Source: an uncultured Psychrosphaera sp.
GTDB taxonomy: Bacteria > Pseudomonadota > Gammaproteobacteria > Enterobacterales > Alteromonadaceae
NCBI RefSeq assembly: GCF_947500655.1
Contig: NZ_CANMSK010000013.1
Span: 1-64,000, forward strand
Direction of reading: 5' to 3'
Length of the DNA stretch: 64,000 nt
In this document: one piece after another, positions 34,865-44,704 of the stretch
Layout of the letters: every line of letters begins with the position of its first letter
Position numbering within the stretch: the first letter of the stretch is position 1
Position numbers and translations under genes: made by a program
Notes under the pieces: model-generated
Seen by the model: the letters and a program-made list of their open reading frames with translations, nothing else
What the model was told of the DNA's origin: nothing
The model's database searches: none

Positions 34865-37756
34865 ATGAAAAATTTTAAAAATAGTGTTACTGCACTAGCG
34901 GTTGCAAGTACGTTAAGTATTGCAATGCCGGCTATAGCTGATAGCACTTCAGGTTTCATTGCAGGTTCAACCGTAACTAATACAGGTGAAAAGTTATCTG
35001 AAGTTACAGTTACAATCAAAAATCTAGATACAGGTTTAACCCGTAACGTATCTACTTCTGATAATGGTGAATTCCGCTTCCCTCTTTTGCCACCAGGTAA
35101 TTATTCTGTTGAAGCTGTAAAAGGCGGATTCGCAGTTTCTAAAAAAGAAGCTCTTACAGTAAGTATTGGCGGCAAAACAAACTTAGACCTTACTTTACTA
35201 GAAGAAGGTATGGAGCGTATATCTGTAAATGGTTCTATGGTATCAATGATAGATACATCATCGTCTGAATCATCATTAGTTGTTGGCCAAGCATTGATCG
35301 AAAGGGTTCCAGTTCCTCGCAGTATCACTGGGGTTTCTTTATTAGCTCCAGGTACAACTAAAGGTGACTCGGCATTTGGTGAATTAGCATCATTTGGTGG
35401 AGCATCAGTTGCAGAGAACGCTTATTATTTAAATGGATTGAATATAACCAATTTCCGTAACGGTCTTGGTGGTAGTGCAGTACCTTTTGAGTTTTACGAT
35501 ACTTTTGAAGTTAAAACTGGCGGATACTCTGCTGAGTTTGGTCGCTCTACTGGTGGTGTAGTAAATGCAACTACTAAGAAAGGTTCTAATGAATTTAAAG
35601 CTGGTGTTAATGTATATTGGGAACCAGATGCATTAAGCGCTCATCATGATGATGTTAAACGTGATGACGGTAGCTACTATTGGGTTAATCATGGTGATAA
35701 ATCTGATACATATGATATGAATGCCTACATCAGTGGTGCATTAATTGAAGATGAATTATTTTATTATATATTAATGAACCCATCTGTTGAAAAAACAGAA
35801 GTTGCAGGACAAAGTACATTTAATGAAGATGATACATCATCATCATTCTGGGGTACAAAAATTGATTATTACCTAACAGATGATCACTTATTTGAATTAA
35901 CAGCTTTCTCTGACTCTAGGACTACTGAACGTACTCAGTATAACTATGATGTTGATTCTCAATCTATCATAAGTGACCGTGGTGATGCTAAATATGAACG
36001 TGGTGGTGTTAACTACGCACTTAAATATACAGGTATCATTACTGATGATTTTTCAATCTCAGCAATGTATGGCGTTAACAAATACGACCGTTCTGATTTA
36101 GCAGGTGGTAGTACTGAACCTTATTTAATTACTGACTTAAGTACTGGTGAAAACCTAGGTAGTTGGGTTGTTGGTTCACCAAATAATGCTGAAGATACTC
36201 GTACTGTTTTCCGTATAGATGCTGATTGGTATATTGGTGATCATACTTTACGTATCGGTATTGACCGTGAAGACTTAGAAGCAAGTGAAGATTCTCATTA
36301 CTCTGGTGGTACAGCGTTCCGTTATCAATCAGATCAAACTCGTGTTCGAGTTCGTCAATATATAAATGAAGGTTCTTTCAAAACTGAAAGTAATGCTTTC
36401 TATATACAAGATACATGGTCTGTAACTGATGATATAACCTTAAGCTTAGGTTTACGTAATGAATCATTTGAAAACTTTAATGTTGAAGGTGAAGCATTTA
36501 TTGAAATGACAAATCAGTTAGCTCCTCGTTTAGGTTTTGCATGGGATGTAAATGGCGATGGTTCAGCTAAATTGTTTGCTAATTATGGTCGTTACTTCTT
36601 ACCTGTAGCAACAAATACTAATTTACGTATGGCTGGTAAAGAATACTTCACTCAGCAATATTGTGAAAACATAATTTCAATCGACCCAGAAACTTCAGTT
36701 CCTACTTACGACGACTGTGGCGCTCTTACTATTTATGGTGATGGTACTGTTGCTAATACAGGTTCAACTGTAAATGCAGATATCGAACCTATGTATCAAG
36801 ATGAATTTATTCTTGGTTATCAGTGGGAAGTATCTGATGAGTGGACAGCAGGCGCGAAAGCAACTTATCGTGTACTAGGTTCTTCTATTGAAGATATTGC
36901 AATTGACTATGGCTTTGATATTGCTCTAGGTGGCGACGGAACTGGTTCTGTTTGTACAGAATGTTCTGGTTTCCATTATTATGTATTAACAAACCCAGGT
37001 ACGAGTGATGTAACTATTGATACAGACCCTGATGGCGATGGTCCTTTAGAGTTTGGTACATATACAATTCCTAATTCAGATATGGGTTATCCAGAAGCTG
37101 AACGTACATATAAAGCAGTTGAACTTTCTTTAAATAAAGCATGGGATGAAGTTTGGAGCTTATCTGCAAACTATGTTTGGTCTAAATCAGAAGGTAACAA
37201 TGAAGGTCTTGTTCGTTCAGATAATGGTCAAGATGATGCAGGTATTACAACTAACTTTGACCAACCAGGATTAACTGATGGTGCTTATGGTTACCTACCA
37301 AATGACCGCAGACATTCTGTTAAACTTTTTGGTGCTTATGCTGTTAGTGAAAAGTTCCGTTTAGGCGCTAACTTTACATGGCAAAGTGGTCGTGCTAAAA
37401 GCTCATTTGGCTTCCACCCAACTGATGTATTTGCTTCATACTATGAAGCGGCTTCATTTGTAAAAGACGGTGAACTTGTACAACGTGGGTCATTAGGTAA
37501 CTTACCTAGCACCTGGTCATTAGACTTATCTGCTACTTACGATCTTACAATCAGCGATACTGATGTAGTTTTAAGAGCCGATGTATTTAATTTATTCAAC
37601 AACCAAGAGATTACTCAGGTTGAAGAAGTAAATGAAGAGTTTGGTGGATACACAGATGCTGGTGGTTATGCTGGTGTACCATTCCAAGATTATGGATTGG
37701 CGGCTGGCTTCCAAACACCTCGTTCTGTTCGCTTCAGCGCTTCAGTACGTTTCTAA
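34865..37756 (+). CDS. Oar-like TonB-dependent outer-membrane receptor
   Basis: A 963-residue protein with a signal peptide ending PAIAD, a carboxypeptidase-regulatory-like beta-sandwich (about residues 28-115, GFIAGSTVTNTGEKLSEVTV and FRFPLLPPGNYSVEA), a plug domain (about 130-240, AYYLNGLNITNFRNG and EVKTGGYSAEFGRSTGGVVNATTKKGSNE), and a long C-terminal beta-barrel ending in an aromatic-terminated strand (RSVRFSASVRF). This matches Oar-type receptors, thought to take up peptides or other large substrates or to process secreted proteins. Convergent with a TPR-sulfotransferase gene, a pairing I have seen in other Alteromonadales. A strong terminator follows. Confidence 0.9.
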   Translation: MKNFKNSVTALAVASTLSIAMPAIADSTSGFIAGSTVTNTGEKLSEVTVTIKNLDTGLTRNVSTSDNGEFRFPLLPPGNYSVEAVKGGFAVSKKEALTVSIGGKTNLDLTLLEEGMERISVNGSMVSMIDTSSSESSLVVGQALIERVPVPRSITGVSLLAPGTTKGDSAFGELASFGGASVAENAYYLNGLNITNFRNGLGGSAVPFEFYDTFEVKTGGYSAEFGRSTGGVVNATTKKGSNEFKAGVNVYWEPDALSAHHDDVKRDDGSYYWVNHGDKSDTYDMNAYISGALIEDELFYYILMNPSVEKTEVAGQSTFNEDDTSSSFWGTKIDYYLTDDHLFELTAFSDSRTTERTQYNYDVDSQSIISDRGDAKYERGGVNYALKYTGIITDDFSISAMYGVNKYDRSDLAGGSTEPYLITDLSTGENLGSWVVGSPNNAEDTRTVFRIDADWYIGDHTLRIGIDREDLEASEDSHYSGGTAFRYQSDQTRVRVRQYINEGSFKTESNAFYIQDTWSVTDDITLSLGLRNESFENFNVEGEAFIEMTNQLAPRLGFAWDVNGDGSAKLFANYGRYFLPVATNTNLRMAGKEYFTQQYCENIISIDPETSVPTYDDCGALTIYGDGTVANTGSTVNADIEPMYQDEFILGYQWEVSDEWTAGAKATYRVLGSSIEDIAIDYGFDIALGGDGTGSVCTECSGFHYYVLTNPGTSDVTIDTDPDGDGPLEFGTYTIPNSDMGYPEAERTYKAVELSLNKAWDEVWSLSANYVWSKSEGNNEGLVRSDNGQDDAGITTNFDQPGLTDGAYGYLPNDRRHSVKLFGAYAVSEKFRLGANFTWQSGRAKSSFGFHPTDVFASYYEAASFVKDGELVQRGSLGNLPSTWSLDLSATYDLTISDTDVVLRADVFNLFNNQEITQVEEVNEEFGGYTDAGGYAGVPFQDYGLAAGFQTPRSVRFSASVRF

Positions 37757-37774
37757 TATTTAGTTAGATATATT

Positions 37775-37804
37775 AAAAAACCCAGCTTAGCGCTGGGTTT
37801 TTTT
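37775..37804 (+). terminator. Intrinsic terminator after the TonB receptor
   Basis: AAACCCAGC-TTAGC-GCTGGGTTT followed by T's, 21 bp after the receptor stop. Symmetric A/T flanks could allow bidirectional use. Confidence 0.9.
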
Positions 37805-38439
37805 ATGGAAAAGTATTTAGTTCTAAGAATCATTTCAAGTATAAACTAAACAACTCTCATCAATTATTTAAACAATAAAAAATCTTCTTTTTACATCTAC
37901 TATTTACTTTAGTGCGATATTATTACCCTAGAGTTTAGTCGCAATATATCCCCCAATGTATTAAACATACAGAAACTCTAACGATATTAAATTAGTATCT
38001 TAAAATATGATTAGAAATAAAGTCTGAGGTGATTCAAACTTAAGATAAGGTACCGTTACTCTAGAATTTCCCAGTTTAATAAATATTACAAAGAAAGAAA
38101 TTAAACATTTATTTCGCGATAAAACTTACGAACTAAAAGTATAAAATAAAATGCTGTTATTCTGGGGTAAAGTAATGTTGTCAAAGGATATTTAACGGTT
38201 GAGAACTAGAGGCATTCTCACGACTGGGTTGTTGTTCTTTTACAAATTATTATCCACCTGAGCATAAAGTTCAGTTTTATTATTTGCCGAACAGCTTTAA
38301 ATAAATCCAATGTGAAAGATTGATTATCATGTGTCATTTCTTTTCTATCGAAATGACACAACTATTGAACATCATCTTATATAATACGGTTAATAGATTA
38401 ACATTAAAGGAAATATTCCCCCATAATGTTTAATTGAAA
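37805..38439. other. 635-bp non-coding region between convergent genes
   Basis: No ORF or RNA family recognised. It contains an 11-bp perfect inverted repeat TGTGTCATTTC/GAAATGACACA (38330-38360) with no T tract, about 80 bp beyond the sulfotransferase stop. For convergent genes this much spacer is more than terminators need; the remainder is AT-rich and unassigned. Confidence 0.45.
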
Positions 38440-39867
38440 TTAATTAGTTAAAAACTTTTTAATTTCAGAATTTAAGACTAATGACTTATTGTTTAGCGGT
38501 TGCTTAACTTGAGCAAAACTAACAGTCTTGTTTATAGTTTTATTTTTATAAAAATTTAACATTTCATTTGAATATTCTATATTTAAAAATTTACATAAAC
38601 TTTTTAATTCACTTTCCGGATTATTAATTAGCTCCTCGTATTTTAAACAATGAATTCTGCTTGGCATCATTTTAAGCCAATGCTGAATCAGTTTAGTTTC
38701 ACTATCAAAAAAGGCATTTATATTTGTTAAGTCATATGACCAAGGTAAATTAGTTCGAAAGAAGTTTTTATAACATGACCAACTATTTTCTTGCTTGTCT
38801 CTAGATATATAAACAAATTTAGATTGAGGAAATGCTTTACTTAATAAGCCAGCATATTTATTTAAATCTAGTGTTTTATCAATTACTTTGGATTTAATAT
38901 CACCAAAATGTTGTTTTAAAAGCCAGTTGAATTCATTATGGAATTGATCAATAACATTTATTTTAACTTCGTTATCAACATTCTGAGATTCTAGGCGATT
39001 AAAGTGCTGAATAGGTATCGATGGCAAAGAACGTTGACTAAAATTTAACTCTCCACCAGCTAGATATTGCCTATTGCTTACTAGAATCTGCTCTAATAAA
39101 CTAGTACCAGAACGAGGTAGACCAATTATAAATACTGGATCAAAATCAGCTGTTGCTGATGATGTTGGAAATAAATCAAAGAATGCTTGATCTTGATTAG
39201 AAATAATTTGTGTTGTTATATTTTTTTGGTTTTCAACAAAGTTTGAATTTTCGCTATTTAATAATTCATTTGCTTTTTCTAAAGTTTTTATTTGCTCTGA
39301 TGTTTTATTCTTACGTTCTAATAACATAGCTTTAGCAAAAAGAAATTGTGATAAATTCAAAGGTTCTGTTTTAAGAATATCAGGCTCTATATTTAACAAC
39401 TGTTTTTCAATCGTATCGTCATCCAAATTAAGAGCTAAAAGAGATAGCCATGTTGGCCCTGATAGAGGCTGCAATTTTAACGCTAATAAAAAGTTTTCTT
39501 TCGCCGAATCTAATTCACCAAGCTGACTTAAGCATACGCCTGCAAAATGATATTCTCGCCCCCCCCAAGATCTTTTTGAAATTGAATTAACAAGCTCAAA
39601 AGCTTTGTCCATTTCATTTAACTCTGCAAATACACCCGCTACAGAAAGTTTAGCATCATTAGAATTCATTACATTAAGGTATCTTTGCGCTGTTTCCATA
39701 GCTAATTCTTTAGCACCAACTAATATACAAATTCTAGCTAATGCTCCCCAGTGTTTACCAATTAATGCATTCTCTTTTATTAAAGCTTCCACTTTTTCGG
39801 TAACAGCAAATCGGTAACCTTTTTGTGCATCCTTTACAATTGAATCTAATAGCTCATTGGTATTCAC
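38440..39867 (-). CDS. TPR-domain sulfotransferase
   Basis: A 475-residue cytoplasmic protein. The N-terminal ~200 residues are TPR-like helices (AKELAMETAQRYLNV, ELDSAKENFLLALKLQP). The C-terminal half is a sulfotransferase of the PF13469 type with the 5'-phosphosulfate loop IIGLPRSGTSLLEQ near residues 240-253 and a 3'-phosphate motif with FVYISRDKQENSWS. It would transfer sulfate from PAPS to a protein or glycan acceptor. It is convergent with the Oar-like receptor; such pairs recur, so the receptor or its ligand may be the acceptor, but that is inference. Confidence 0.87.
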   Translation of the reverse strand: MNTNELLDSIVKDAQKGYRFAVTEKVEALIKENALIGKHWGALARICILVGAKELAMETAQRYLNVMNSNDAKLSVAGVFAELNEMDKAFELVNSISKRSWGGREYHFAGVCLSQLGELDSAKENFLLALKLQPLSGPTWLSLLALNLDDDTIEKQLLNIEPDILKTEPLNLSQFLFAKAMLLERKNKTSEQIKTLEKANELLNSENSNFVENQKNITTQIISNQDQAFFDLFPTSSATADFDPVFIIGLPRSGTSLLEQILVSNRQYLAGGELNFSQRSLPSIPIQHFNRLESQNVDNEVKINVIDQFHNEFNWLLKQHFGDIKSKVIDKTLDLNKYAGLLSKAFPQSKFVYISRDKQENSWSCYKNFFRTNLPWSYDLTNINAFFDSETKLIQHWLKMMPSRIHCLKYEELINNPESELKSLCKFLNIEYSNEMLNFYKNKTINKTVSFAQVKQPLNNKSLVLNSEIKKFLTN

Positions 39868-39988
39868 AACTTATCCCTCTAACTTCTAAATTATTTAATA
39901 AGAACAAACAAATAGTTTATTCAAACACTCCGCATTGTATCATGACTTTCTTTTGTCATTTCATTGTTTTTTATGCTTTATAAAATCA

Positions 39989-40909
39989 TTAATACGCTGA
40001 ACGTCTATCTATAAGGTTATTTAGCTCTTGCCCTTTCTTCTGTAAAAAGTAGTTTTCAACTATCTGGCTTACCGCCGTTTCAACATTAGTTACCGCTGAA
40101 ATATGGGGGGTTATCTGAATTTTATCTGACAGCCAAAATAGGTGTTGTTCTGGTAATGGTTCTTGTCTGAATACATCTAAGTACGCAAAGCTTATTTGCT
40201 CATTATCAAGCGCCTCTATTAAATCTTCATCAACAACATGCTCACCTCTGGCTACATTAATTAATACGGCTGTGGATTTCATTTTAGAAAATACAGCCGC
40301 ATTTAATATGTTTTCGGTTTTATCCGTAAGCGGTAATAAACACACTAAGTAATCGGCCTCAGTAATAACAGTGTTAAAACCATCATCGCCTGCATAACAA
40401 TTAACCTTATCTAACTCTTTTAAACTGCGGCTCCAACCTGATACTTCAAAACCAAAATCTAATAAGACTTGAGCGGTTTTACTGCCTAATTGCCCTAGCC
40501 CCAAAATGCCAACCTTATTGCCCTTTCTTGCTGACTTTGGCTTCCATATTTGTTCTTGCTGTTGTTGGTTAAACTGATGTAAACGGAGTTTATGATGTTG
40601 GATCATAGTAAGAACATATTGCGCCATATTTATCGCTAAATCTGGATCAACGATTCTGACAATGGGAACGTTAGGTAAGTCTGGGTCAGATATGATTGAA
40701 TCTACGCCTGCGCCAAATGAGGATATGGCTTTTAGGTTTTTATAGGCTGTTAATGAGCCATGTTGGTGTTTCCACACTAAAGCGAATTCTACTTTGTCTG
40801 GGTGTTTTACATTAGGCCAAACTTCAATTTCATTTTCGGGGATATCCTGCTTGAGTCGAGTGATTAATTTATCTAGTGGTCTTCCTGGAATATTAATTAA
40901 TATCGACAT
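39989..40909 (-). CDS. ghrA: D-2-hydroxyacid dehydrogenase (glyoxylate/hydroxypyruvate reductase A-like)
   Basis: A 306-residue NAD(P)H-dependent 2-hydroxyacid dehydrogenase resembling GhrA. The nucleotide motif GILGLGQLGSKTA lies near residue 135, followed by VCLLPLTDKTENIL, the catalytic INVARGEHVVDEDLIEAL and YLDVFRQEPLPEQHLFW with the catalytic E/H relay completed by TPHISAVT. It probably reduces glyoxylate or hydroxypyruvate; the precise substrate is uncertain. It follows tcdA on the same strand with a 4-bp gap. Confidence 0.85.
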   Translation of the reverse strand: MSILINIPGRPLDKLITRLKQDIPENEIEVWPNVKHPDKVEFALVWKHQHGSLTAYKNLKAISSFGAGVDSIISDPDLPNVPIVRIVDPDLAINMAQYVLTMIQHHKLRLHQFNQQQQEQIWKPKSARKGNKVGILGLGQLGSKTAQVLLDFGFEVSGWSRSLKELDKVNCYAGDDGFNTVITEADYLVCLLPLTDKTENILNAAVFSKMKSTAVLINVARGEHVVDEDLIEALDNEQISFAYLDVFRQEPLPEQHLFWLSDKIQITPHISAVTNVETAVSQIVENYFLQKKGQELNNLIDRRSAY

Positions 40910-40913
40910 TGTT

Positions 40914-41735
40914 TTACCCTTCCTGTTTTTGTTCTAGCTCTCGTTGTTTTTTTTGTAGTATTTTACTAATTGCTTTTGACGCAGCAAAAAAACCAAAGGT
41001 GCCGGTAACCATAGTCGCGGCACCAAATCCCATATTGCAATCCAAACGCATCGAGCCTTCGGCATTAGCTTTCATCTGGCACACACTGCCATCTTCTTGC
41101 GGGTATTGTAATTGCTCTGTGCTGAATACGCAGTCTACGCCAAACTTTCGTTTTGGGTTTTTACTAAAGTTAAAATCACGGCGCAGTAAATTTCTTACTT
41201 TTGATAATAATGGGTCGTGAGTCGTTTTGGCTAAATCAGAATATTGAATTTGACTTGGATCTGTTTGTCCACCAGCACCACCGGTAACCAACAAACCTAT
41301 CTTATTGCGCTTGCAGTGAGCTATAAGCGCGGTTTTAGCGTTTATGCTGTCAATGGCATCAATAACATAATCAAACTTACTAGCTTCTCTTGTGCCTATC
41401 ATTTCAATTAAGTTATCAGCAGTTATAAAGTCTTCAATGCAAGTAACTGTGCAATCTGGATTTATTAGCTTAATTCGCTGTGCCATGACATCGACTTTAG
41501 CTTGCCCTACCGTGCCAACCATCGCATGAATTTGACGGTTAGTATTGGTCATACAAATATCATCAAGATCAACTAACGTTATATGGCCGATACCAGAGCG
41601 AGCTAATGCTTCAGCAGCCCAAGTACCAACTCCGCCAATGCCAACAACGCATACGCGAGCTTGTTCAATCCATTTGGCTTGTTGTGTTCCATATAAGCGG
41701 CTAATGCCACCAAAACGCGTTTGATAATCTGTCAT
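40914..41735 (-). CDS. tcdA: tRNA threonylcarbamoyladenosine dehydratase
   Basis: A 273-residue E1-like (ThiF family) enzyme that uses ATP to cyclise the tRNA modification t6A to ct6A. The adenylation motif is VCVVGIGGVGTWAAEALARSG near residue 30, followed by LVDLDDICMTNTNRQIHA; the C-terminal hydrophobic helix GFGAATMVTGTFGFFAASKA is typical of TcdA/CsdL. Upstream of ghrA by 4 bp. Confidence 0.94.
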   Translation of the reverse strand: MTDYQTRFGGISRLYGTQQAKWIEQARVCVVGIGGVGTWAAEALARSGIGHITLVDLDDICMTNTNRQIHAMVGTVGQAKVDVMAQRIKLINPDCTVTCIEDFITADNLIEMIGTREASKFDYVIDAIDSINAKTALIAHCKRNKIGLLVTGGAGGQTDPSQIQYSDLAKTTHDPLLSKVRNLLRRDFNFSKNPKRKFGVDCVFSTEQLQYPQEDGSVCQMKANAEGSMRLDCNMGFGAATMVTGTFGFFAASKAISKILQKKQRELEQKQEG

Positions 41736-41769
41736 ATATTTTTAACTAATAGTTATATTAAGTAGACCG

Positions 41770-42486
41770 TTATTTTGGCCAATTATGTAATTCAGGCTCT
41801 GCAACTAAATCGACTATTTTTTGCTTGTTTTCAACAAAAAGTGAGCCTGTATTTGGAAATGAAATTAACTTTATTTGCTCATCGTTATATTGAAAATCCA
41901 ACATTAACGCGTGTAAGTAACCACGGTCACAAGGCTTAACTTCATTTTTAGCACCATAAAGCTGATCGCCTAAAATAGCAGAGCCGACACTTTTCAACGC
42001 CACTCGTATTTGATGCGTTTTACCTGTTTCTGGTTTTATTAAAAACAGTCTTAATCCTTTGGTTACCTCTGAAGCTAAACCCCAGTTGAAAAAACGAGTA
42101 ACAGCTGGAGCTTCTTTAGTCTTTAATAGCTTCCATTGTGACAAACGGGCTTTTGCCATATCACCAATAATGCTGCCTTGTTTCTTTTTGGGTTTTGAAT
42201 CAGACAAAGCTAAATAATATTTTTGAATTTGTTTACTTTCAAACGCTTGCTGAAACCAAGTCGCCGCGTTTTTATTACGCGCTAAAATTAACAAACCACT
42301 GGTTAGCTTGTCTAATCTATGTACTGGGAATAAGGTTTCAGAGAAATGCGCTGCACACATATTGAAAAAACCAGTCTGCTTTTGCCCATTAACCTCTTCA
42401 TCGTGAAAACCTATGTCATTAGGTTTATCGACTATATAAAAATCTGGGTGTTCAAGAACTAGGTTTATATCAAGTTTGCTAGTCAA
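41770..42486 (-). CDS. RluA-family pseudouridine synthase (TIGR01621-like)
   Basis: A 238-residue RNA pseudouridine synthase. The catalytic aspartate is in VHRLDKLTSGLLIL near residue 58; later family blocks are LFLIKPETGKTHQIRVALKSVG and GDQLYG. It lacks an S4 domain and is shorter than RluA-D, fitting the TIGR01621 group. RNA target unknown. It starts 2 bp after kdsB on the same strand. Confidence 0.87.
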   Translation of the reverse strand: MTSKLDINLVLEHPDFYIVDKPNDIGFHDEEVNGQKQTGFFNMCAAHFSETLFPVHRLDKLTSGLLILARNKNAATWFQQAFESKQIQKYYLALSDSKPKKKQGSIIGDMAKARLSQWKLLKTKEAPAVTRFFNWGLASEVTKGLRLFLIKPETGKTHQIRVALKSVGSAILGDQLYGAKNEVKPCDRGYLHALMLDFQYNDEQIKLISFPNTGSLFVENKQKIVDLVAEPELHNWPK

Positions 42487-42488
42487 AA

Positions 42489-43289
42489 TTAAAGACTCTT
42501 TAAGCTGGCAACTAAACGACGAACTTGCTCTAAATCTTCAGCAGTATCAACACCTACTGGCGGTGGCTCAACCGCCGCTGCAACATGAATTGATTGTCCT
42601 TGCCATAACACACGTAATTGCTCTAACGATTCTATTTGTTCTAACGGCGATACAGGCCAGCTTACATACTGTTTTATAAAGCCCGCTTTATACGCATAAA
42701 TACCAATATGACGTAAATAACCGTAATTTAATTCGCTCTCTTTACCGTCTCTATCAAACGGTACCGCAGAGCGTGAAAAATATAACGCTAAGCCGTCTTT
42801 ATCCGTCACAACTTTTACAGCATTGGGGTTTGCTAATTCAGTTCTTGAGCAAATAGACTCTGCTAACGTAGCCATACCAACACTTTTAGCACTGGCATTT
42901 GCTTGAGCGGCTAATAAATATTGCGCCAAATTGTCAGCTACTTGGCAAATATTTGAAGACGGGATCATAGGCTCATCGCCTTGTACATTAACAATAATTT
43001 CATCGTCGGCTAAATTATACTTTTCAATAACTTCAGCCAATCGTTCTGTACCAGAAGTATGAACCGGCGATGTCATACAAACTTCACCACCAAAATCAAT
43101 AACAGCTTGTTCAACGCGCTTATCATCCGTTGCCACAATCACTTGTTTAGCACCACTGGCAATAGAGCGTTCATAAACCCATTGCACCATAGGTTTTCCG
43201 CCTATATCCGCTAACGGTTTACCCGGTAAACGTGAAGAGTCGTAACGCGCGGGTATAACAACAATGAAATTCTTTTTTTCTTGTGACAT
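42489..43289 (-). CDS. kdsB: 3-deoxy-manno-octulosonate cytidylyltransferase (CMP-KDO synthetase)
   Basis: A 266-residue enzyme that activates KDO with CTP for lipopolysaccharide synthesis. It has [28 protein letters not shown] and [10 protein letters not shown] in their usual order. I start it at ATG 43289 (MSQEKK) because GGAAG lies eight bases upstream; a TTG-initiated frame five codons further upstream overlaps that ribosome site. Part of the comEC-msbA-lpxK-ycaR-kdsB cluster. Confidence 0.95.
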   Translation of the reverse strand: MSQEKKNFIVVIPARYDSSRLPGKPLADIGGKPMVQWVYERSIASGAKQVIVATDDKRVEQAVIDFGGEVCMTSPVHTSGTERLAEVIEKYNLADDEIIVNVQGDEPMIPSSNICQVADNLAQYLLAAQANASAKSVGMATLAESICSRTELANPNAVKVVTDKDGLALYFSRSAVPFDRDGKESELNYGYLRHIGIYAYKAGFIKQYVSWPVSPLEQIESLEQLRVLWQGQSIHVAAAVEPPPVGVDTAEDLEQVRRLVASLKSL

Positions 43290-43361
43290 TTGTATGACTT
43301 CCAAACTATGTGTTTATTCGCTTTGCTAAAAAATAACAGAGCCAAGTTAAATTAAGTGAAG

Positions 43362-43556
43362 CTACTTTATTTGCTCTAATTCATCTAACGTAAGCTTTCT
43401 AGCTTCATTTTCTAACATTACAGGAATGTCATCATTGATTGCGAAAGCAAGTTTGTCAGCTTTACAAACTAGTTCATTTAACTCTTTGTTAAATACCAAT
43501 GGAGACTTACATATTGGGCAAGCCAAAATTTCTAGTAATTTTTTATCAAATGCCAT
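43362..43556 (-). CDS. ycaR: Trm112-family small zinc-ribbon-like protein
   Basis: A 64-residue protein starting [20 protein letters not shown], with CPIC and one further C at position 31, typical of YcaR/Trm112-like proteins with a partially degenerate zinc ribbon. The exact bacterial role is unknown. Between lpxK and kdsB as in E. coli. Confidence 0.92.
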   Translation of the reverse strand: MAFDKKLLEILACPICKSPLVFNKELNELVCKADKLAFAINDDIPVMLENEARKLTLDELEQIK

Positions 43557-43624
43557 GAGCCATTTTCCTCTAACTGTCTTTTCATAGACTATTTTATAAA
43601 CTGTTTTTATAAACTAAAGCGCGT

Positions 43625-44656
43625 TTAATTTATAACAGGTAATTGTTTTATTAATTCAATAAGTTGTTGTTCTACTTTATTTGATATAACCGCAGAAATA
43701 GGTAATACAAACCAATTTGGTTTTGCAAACGCTTGGCACTTCACGGCATCTTTTTCTGTCATCACGATAATGTCATCAGTGGTGAATTTGTCAAAATCGG
43801 CAGCGGTAAAGTTATGATGATCGGCAAACCACAAGGTGCTTTCCACTTTATAACCAAACGTTTCCACCGTAGTCAAAAAACGCTGTGGATTACCAATACC
43901 AGACACTAAGTGAACCTTATCGCCTTGCTTGTTACTATTGTTTAGCGCCAACTTATTGGTTGGATTTAATAAGTTATAAGCCATATCCGCTGATAACTGA
44001 TAATCCTTTTCATTATGAGTATCAACAACTGCACTGCCAGAGTTAATAAGCGTTAAATCTACAGACTTTAATCTTGATGGTAATTCACGTAATGGACCTA
44101 CAGGTAATAGCCAGCCATTGCCAAACATGCGCTGGGCATCCAATAATACAATTTCAATATCTCTGGCCATTTTATAATGCTGTAAACCATCATCTGAGAT
44201 CACAACATTAGCATCGGTATTATCATGAATAAACTGAACGGCTTGTGCCCTGTCAGGACTAATTACAACAGGACATTGAGTGCGTAAGTGTAATAACTTA
44301 GGTTCGTCGCCAGTTAAATTTGTAGCCAGCTCAGAGCTAACTAAACGTGGAAAAGGTAAGTCTTGGCCTTTGTTGCTTTGCTTATTTGCGCCATAACCAC
44401 GACTTACAATCGCAGGTTTAAAGCCTTGCTGCTTTAATAGTTCTACCAAGTAAATAACAAATGGTGTTTTGCCTGTGCCACCAACCGATATATTGCCAAC
44501 CACAATAACAGGAAGTTTTGATGGCACTTGCTGCTTGATACCAAGCTTAAATAACAACTTGCGAATGCTAGATAGTAACCAAAACAAACCAGTTAATGGC
44601 AATAATACAAAGTTTAGTTTACTGGCGTTATACCAACCACGTTCAACCCAGTTCAT
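43625..44656 (-). CDS. lpxK: Tetraacyldisaccharide 4'-kinase
   Basis: A 343-residue inner-membrane-associated kinase that phosphorylates the lipid A precursor. The N-terminal membrane anchor (about residues 15-35) precedes the P-loop VGNISVGGTGKTPFVIYL near residue 53 and ISDDGLQHYKMARDIEIVLLD near residue 155. Follows msbA by 48 bp in the same orientation, the conserved order in gammaproteobacteria. Confidence 0.95.
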   Translation of the reverse strand: MNWVERGWYNASKLNFVLLPLTGLFWLLSSIRKLLFKLGIKQQVPSKLPVIVVGNISVGGTGKTPFVIYLVELLKQQGFKPAIVSRGYGANKQSNKGQDLPFPRLVSSELATNLTGDEPKLLHLRTQCPVVISPDRAQAVQFIHDNTDANVVISDDGLQHYKMARDIEIVLLDAQRMFGNGWLLPVGPLRELPSRLKSVDLTLINSGSAVVDTHNEKDYQLSADMAYNLLNPTNKLALNNSNKQGDKVHLVSGIGNPQRFLTTVETFGYKVESTLWFADHHNFTAADFDKFTTDDIIVMTEKDAVKCQAFAKPNWFVLPISAVISNKVEQQLIELIKQLPVIN

Positions 44657-44704
44657 TTAGCTCTCGTTACTAGCATTCATTTATTCGCTTTGATGATCAT
44701 AAAC

